This document shows, piece by piece, positions 59,260 to 64,000 of a stretch of 64,000 nucleotides of DNA (its first letter is position 1; each line of letters starts with the position of its first letter). Source of the stretch: Nymphaea colorata (Eukaryota > Streptophyta > Magnoliopsida > Nymphaeales > Nymphaeaceae); contig NC_045149.1 in NCBI RefSeq assembly GCF_008831285.2, positions 9,388,417 through 9,452,416 on the forward strand. Direction: 5' to 3'. The position numbers and the translations under genes are program-made. A model generated the notes under the pieces. The model saw nothing but the letters and a program-made list of their open reading frames with translations, did not search any database and had not been told where the DNA came from.

Positions 59260-60030
59260 CAAGGTTGGCCCTAATTATTCAAAGCGAGAAAAATATCAGC
59301 CCAAGGACGTACTTTTCTGCAAAATATTTAAAAATAAATCCTATTTCTTTGACTGCTGCCATTAATTTATCTGAGGGTGATTAAATTGACCATTCATCTC
59401 GAGAAAATAAGATCCGGTCCGCATGGATGGGCACCAGCCTAGGCTCATCACGTGTTTGAATGATCGGACAAAGCGCCCCAATATTGCATGCCATTGATCA
59501 ATCAAACACATTATTTTTTTGTAACTTACGATTTTTTTTTTCCGACTAATGTTTCATTCTTATTACAGCATTAAATAGTTATTCATATGCATACTAAAAT
59601 TTTAATAGTTTCCACCTTTGTAAAATTTTAATTATTTTTATATATAGTTTCTTTTTTTAAATGAATTGTTTTAATAATTCCGCTTCCACATTAACCCGGA
59701 ATCAATGATTCCATTCGGTTTGGAAACTGATTTTAGTGGCATTGAGCACAACCACTGCCACAATGAGGAACACAACCACTCTCTAACAGGTGGATTGTTT
59801 TTTACTGTCTTTTCTTTTATGATTTTTAACAACAAAATTGATGTCGCAAATTAAAAAGAAGCAAAACCAATCATCTTTCCAAATTACCAGAAAAAAGTAG
59901 CATGACAATGAAAATTCTAATATTAAAGGAGCCTAGGAAAAATGAGTCCCTTCTGTAGCATTCATTCAATAGTGAGTGGCGGGTGTTTCAACTTTGAACT
60001 TTGAAGAGTACCCCCCCTCATGGCACATGC
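59260..60030. other. intergenic, no gene recognised
   Basis: AT-rich with homopolymer runs. No feature identified. Confidence 0.4.
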
Positions 60031-60039
60031 AGCAGCCAT

Positions 60040-60390
60040 CCATTTATAAGGAAAAAGACTATTATAGGTCTCCTCTTTTATCTAAAACCCTCTCCCTCCT
60101 AATCGCCCATACAAATATTTGGATTCTCAAAATACTGTTCTCGATATTCCTCAATGTCTCCGCTATTCATGCAAATGAAAAAAGCAGATGAATAATCATA
60201 TGTTTTCGAAAGAAATCGAAGAATTTCTTAAGAATCCTATCAAATCAATTCATTCAGAACTTCATATGGATTCGAATACTATTGAGACGTTCACTAAAGA
60301 TAAAAAATAACAAGACTTTTTTCATATGGATTCGAATACTATTGAGACGTTCACTAAAGATAAAAAATAACAAGACTTTTTTGGTTGAGA
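60040..60390 (+). pseudogene. plastid DNA insert (NUPT) from ycf2, with internal 60-bp duplication
   Basis: Frames read YSSMSPLFMQMKK, then after a one-base shift MNNHMFSKEIEEFLKNPIKS, then SELHMDSNTIETFTKDKK. These follow the order of a well-conserved N-terminal part of plastid Ycf2 as I recall it, with a short internal deletion after NPIKSIHS. Changes look like C-to-T and G-to-A decay. The unit starting TTCATATGGATTCGAATACT (60261-60320) is repeated with no difference at 60321-60380. Frameshift and stops show it is not functional. Confidence 0.75.
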
Positions 60391-60562
60391 GCAAGCACAT
60401 AAGTGAGTCACCAACTCAAGTCTAATGTAACTAACCAAGTCTGATGTAAGCACCTAATAAAATTTCTAAATCATCACGTTGTAATTTAAAAATTTCCAAG
60501 AAAATTTTTAATGGGCAAGAGTGTGGAGTGGCCCACACCAACCCCATGTTTCTACGCCACTG
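60391..60562 (-). mobile_element. probable Tip100-like MITE fragment
   Basis: On the minus strand it starts CAGTGGCGTAGAAACATGGG and continues with GGTGTGGGCCACTCC, like the other family members. The far end near 60391 is a guess. Confidence 0.4.
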
Positions 60563-61555
60563 CATGGCTTCAGGTCTTCATCGGCTCGTCTTCTTTTTCT
60601 TTAATCTCATGAATTGGTACACCGGAATATTTTATCTCGCTTCTTATTTTAAGAAGACTCCTTGAAGAGCAGTTGGAGAAATTCATTGGAGTGGAAGTTG
60701 AGATCGGTTTGTTTAGATTCAAAATCGATCAACTTGGTCTTCATAACTATATTCTTTTGGCACATGAAATGGAGTTTAAAGATCCAAAAAAACGTGAGGC
60801 TCACGTAGTAGTTACTTCGATTTGTGACAAGAATTGCTGGTTGTAATAAACTAGAGCTGTTAATAACTCGTCAAAGGAAGCCAAGCCCACCAAGATGCAA
60901 AACACTTGTTTTGTTGGTTCGAGGAGCATAACATAGCTGGTCAGTCAAGTTAATGAGTTGATGAAAATCCAACAGGTAGTTAATTCAATTCTCGAGAACA
61001 ATATCATTTTTAACTGCAAACAATGGATATTCTACAGTCTAGTCGTTGGCAACTAGGAGTGAACAACAAGTCGAGCTACTCGAACTCAACGAGTTTGAGC
61101 TGATTCATTTGCTTAACGAGTCAAGCTTGAGTTCACGAATAGAACTGAAGCCGAGCTGGAGGTTTTATTAATCGAGAGCTGTGGGGAACAGCGGTTCGGC
61201 CGAAAAAGAAAAGGGTGAAAATGTAAATTTACTCGATGGTGTGGGACACGTTCGGGCCCACTCCAGGAAAGGCCGAAGAACGCGACACATGCGTGTGCTC
61301 CCGCGCGAGGCCCCCATTCGTACTGCGCATCTCCATATGGATCCGTGTGATGATGATGATGATGATAATGAATGATATCATGTCATCTCATGCGGAGGCA
61401 TGATGGTAGCCATCGCCATCAGGAAGACCATCGTCTTCGTCATCGCCACGAAGGAAATGCGTGAGATGTATGGATGATGATGTGAGCAGGTCGTGGATGA
61501 GAGAGATAATGCGTCGCATTCAAACAGTGGAGAGGCGGAGGAGCTTCCCCCTCCT
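60563..61555. other. 5' flank of the HIPP gene
   Basis: It contains an AGCTCGA-type repeat fragment (61065-61160, beginning AGGAGTGAACAACAAGTCGAG), a (GAT)n tract at 61347-61366 and GC-richer sequence approaching the gene. No other gene is recognised. Confidence 0.45.
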
Positions 61556-61566
61556 CTCTATTTATG
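61556..61566 (+). promoter_or_regulatory. possible TATA-like element of the HIPP gene
   Basis: CTCTATTTATG lies about 160 bp before the start codon at 61724 and is followed by a CT-rich leader. A weak, position-based call. Confidence 0.3.
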
Positions 61567-61723
61567 ACGGTGCCTCCCGGAGCGTTTCAAGTTTCCCACT
61601 CTCTGTTTTCTCTCGGCCAAAAGAGAAAAAAAAAAGAAAAAAGAATTGTTTCCGTTCTCCTTTTTACTGCTCTTCATTCCGGCCATCAGTTTCAGATCGG
61701 AGGAGCGAAGCTAAGAGAGAAGA

Positions 61724-63053
61724 ATGGGCGAGGTAGGTCGACTGAATCTCTTCGTTTCTCTCATCTGCATCTTATTCGTTGCTTCTGCCTTTGGCCTTCT
61801 TCTTCTTCTTTTGTTTCCCCGGGGGAAAGGGGGGAAGTCCCTTCTCCTTCCATTTGAGGTTGTCGTTCAGAGAGAGTGTGCGTTGAGAAGTGCGGTGGGT
61901 TTTGTGAATGCAGAAACAGGGCAAGGAGGAGGGAGAGAAGAAGAAGGACGAGAAGAAGGCGGAGGCGACGAACGAGGAGAAGGGAGATGAGAAGAAGAAG
62001 AAGAAGAAGGAAGAGAAGAAGGACGACGGTGGGTTCACCATGGTGATGAAGATGGATTTGCATTGCGAAGGTTGTGCCAGGAGAGTGAAGCACTTCATCA
62101 AGAAATGTGATGGTAAAAAGAAACCATTTTCCCCTCCAAATTCATCCACTTTTCGTGGGGGAACCTTTTTTTTTGCTTTTTCTTTTAACCCTTGGAGTTA
62201 AATTGGCTGACAAATTTTCTGGTTTTGGAATTAGGGGTGGACGAAGTGAGGATCGATTTGAACAGCAACAAGATAACGGTGGTGGGTATGATGGATGGGC
62301 TCAAATTGAAGGAAGGGCTGGAGTCCAAGACGAAGAAGAAGGTGGACATCATCTCCCCCAACCCACTGCCGAAGCCAGCTGAGAAAAAGGAGGAGAAGAA
62401 GGTCGAGAAGAAACCAGAGGAGAAGAAGAATGAGGTAGAAATTTTCACAAAATCCCCCGATGAAAATGATTTTCCCGTGGGAAATACATTATCTACTTCT
62501 TTGCGCCTTTTAGACGGTCGATTTCCGCGATCTGGCTGGACTTTTCCAGATCTCAGGTGGATTCTGAGGGCGAGAATCTGATGCAATACTTTTCTTTTAT
62601 ATCAAATTTTCGTTTGTTTTTCCTTTGAGAACGACGTTCTGCAAGAAAGAGCGGGTCAAATTTGGAAATTCTTGAGGGATCTCCATCGTGTCATAAAACT
62701 AGCAAAAGTTTCTTACAGGGTTGGGGTTGGTAAGAGAATTGGTTTCTCAGAGTTTTGTTGTGTGGGACGGAATTACCCTCCCGAAATCTTCAGTTAATTT
62801 GGTGGTTTTACTCCTCTCCCACTCTTCCATGTAAATTCTAGTTTTGATAGCTTGGTAATTCCATCTAATGAAGCGGGAAACAAAGAAAATGATGCCTTAT
62901 CTGATAATGGATGTTTTTCTTTTTGGTGGGTGGTTGCCGGAAAAAATTAAAAGAAGCAAGCGCCGCCGCCGGTGAAGGTTGTGGTCTTGAAGATCAGGTT
63001 GCACTGCGACGGTTGCATCCAGAAGATCAAGCGCATCATCGGCAAGATCAAGG
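61724..63053 (+). CDS. heavy metal-associated isoprenylated plant protein (HIPP), 3' end outside window
   Basis: Small metallochaperone-like protein that binds metal ions through CxxC sites. Inferred exons are 61724-61732, 61914-62112, 62235-62434 and 62954-63053, in frame for 169 residues so far. The first exon codes only MGE. A Lys/Glu-rich stretch (residues 4-41) precedes HMA domain 1, with CEGC at 54-57 (MKMDLHCEGCARRVKHFIKK) and GVDEVRIDL after it. A Lys/Pro/Glu linker (about 112-136) follows, then HMA domain 2 with CDGC at 154-157 (LKIRLHCDGCIQKIK). Two HMA domains with charged linkers are typical of one HIPP subgroup. The rest of domain 2 and the expected C-terminal CaaX prenylation site must lie beyond a long intron that starts at 63054; no suitable exon was found before the window ends. 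The exon 4 acceptor could shift by one codon (AAG/AAG). Confidence 0.85.
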
Positions 63054-64000
63054 GTATCTCTTTCTCTCTCTCTCTCTCTCTTTTGCTTGAAATGGTGAGA
63101 GATCTGGTAAATTTTTAGTGTTGTTACTGTAGCATGCTTCCTGAAACCCGAACGTTTGACGCAAAAAACCAATCACGAACTAAAACTCTACCCGGAAAAC
63201 GAGAAACCATTAGAAATATTTGATTTCATCACCATTCTTAAGATCTTCGTTAAGAAGTTCAAACACCATTTGGCTCTGTATGGTTTAAAATATTCAAATT
63301 AACTCTTCAAAAGATGTATTCATTATGCTTCTCCCTGAATTTTGAGTAGCTGGTTTTCCTTCGAGTTTCCTCCTCGTTTCTAGATGCCGTCTTCTTTGTT
63401 CTTCGTATCTGTTTTAGAGAGTTTTTTTTCGTGGGTCTCATGACCCGAGTCGCGAGTCGTCTTTGTTGGTGTCCTAGCCAGCAGGAACGCGTTTTCTGGG
63501 AAGGCAAATGGGTCGGATTTGATACTTGAGTTTTGTCGTTTATAGCCGTCTCGGATCCGAAAGAACCCTTCTGGAACCTGGTTGCGGGAAAATCTCCAGA
63601 AAGTAGTAGTAATATCTGCAGTTCCATTCACATTTCTAGAGCTTTCATTCTTTTATCTCCACATTACATTTCCGAAGAAGATAATTTTTTTTGTTGGACG
63701 AGGTTTTTCTATCACAAAAATAAAAAATAATTCTCTCTCGTCAGTAGAACATTTTACGAAAAGAAAGTTTACAATATTGGCTTTTTCGAAGTTGGTGCTT
63801 TGGTGGGGAGCCGGTAGCTAGGTGTAGATTTGGGGAATTAGCGGTCAAACTACTATTTATTGTGGTTTAATTTGTGAGAGTGACGTTGGTATGGTACTTA
63901 GGAAAAGGCACGTAAATGTTTCTTTGTTGTTCGCTTGCAGTAAAAATGGATTTGATAAGTCTCGTCTCCTTCTTAATTATTAGTTGGCCGTTGAAGTCTT
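63054..64000 (+). other. intron of the HIPP gene, continuing past the window
   Basis: It begins with the donor GTATCT and a CT repeat (63058-63082). A TTCGCTTGCAG acceptor-like site occurs at 63930-63940, but the sequence after it gives VKMDLISL, which does not continue an HMA fold (GV..V..D expected), so I do not use it. Confidence 0.55.

Noticed and set aside
59976-60191. 71-codon frame
   Set aside because: It is out of frame with the Ycf2-like reading and results from decayed plastid DNA.
61908-62586. Long minus-strand frames rich in Phe, Ser and Leu
   Set aside because: Complement of the AAG/GAG-rich HIPP exons.
63941-64000. Fifth exon of the HIPP gene after TTCGCTTGCAG
   Set aside because: The translation VKMDLISLVSFL does not continue the HMA fold, so the true exon is probably beyond the window.

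Overview
The window is nuclear DNA of a flowering plant. The protein-coding genes are split by long AT-rich GT..AG introns, the families are plant-specific (SIAMESE-related cell-cycle inhibitor, CSLA mannan synthase, HIPP metallochaperone), and the intergenic DNA is full of MITEs, a Ty1/copia element, LINE and SINE remnants, (TA)n microsatellites and decayed plastid DNA. I cannot name the species from sequence alone.

Four genes can be supported, all on the + strand. (1) 3020-17593: organellar histidyl-tRNA synthetase, 12 exons, 517 residues, stretched over 14.6 kb because its introns carry several DNA transposons. (2) 23159-23434: an intronless 91-residue SIAMESE-related CDK inhibitor. (3) 29363-33560: a cellulose synthase-like A glucan/mannan synthase, 9 exons, 528 residues. 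(4) 61724 to the right edge: the 5' part of a HIPP protein with at least two heavy-metal-associated domains; its 3' end lies outside the window. They belong to unrelated processes (organelle translation, cell-cycle exit, wall hemicellulose, metal binding) and show no sign of joint regulation.

Layout: 1-3.0 kb intergenic with MITE and AGCTCGA-type repeats; 3.0-17.6 kb HisRS; 17.7-20.4 kb LINE remnant with a local duplication; 20.4-23 kb intergenic with a long stem-loop MITE; 23.2 kb SMR gene; 24-29 kb MITEs and a SINE; 29.4-33.6 kb CSLA; 33.6-38.8 kb intergenic, nothing coding recognised; 38.8-43.5 kb a heavily mutated copia element whose gag-IN-RT-RNase H order can still be read; 44-61 kb repeat-rich intergenic DNA with minisatellites, several hAT/Tip100-like MITE copies, two plastid-derived segments (trnA-intron-like at 53.7 kb, ycf2-like at 60.0-60.4 kb) and a small GC-rich island at 59 kb; 61.7-64 kb HIPP gene.

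I found no CRISPR array, operon or clearly new biological system. The most informative oddities are transposon stacking in the HisRS introns, a ycf2-derived plastid insert that was duplicated after it decayed, a 70-bp unit that expanded inside a MITE, and two unexplained segments (0.53-0.66 kb and the 59 kb island). Exon boundaries were placed by eye from splice consensus, reading frame and family knowledge. Family matches, including the plastid ones, come from memory and not from a search.
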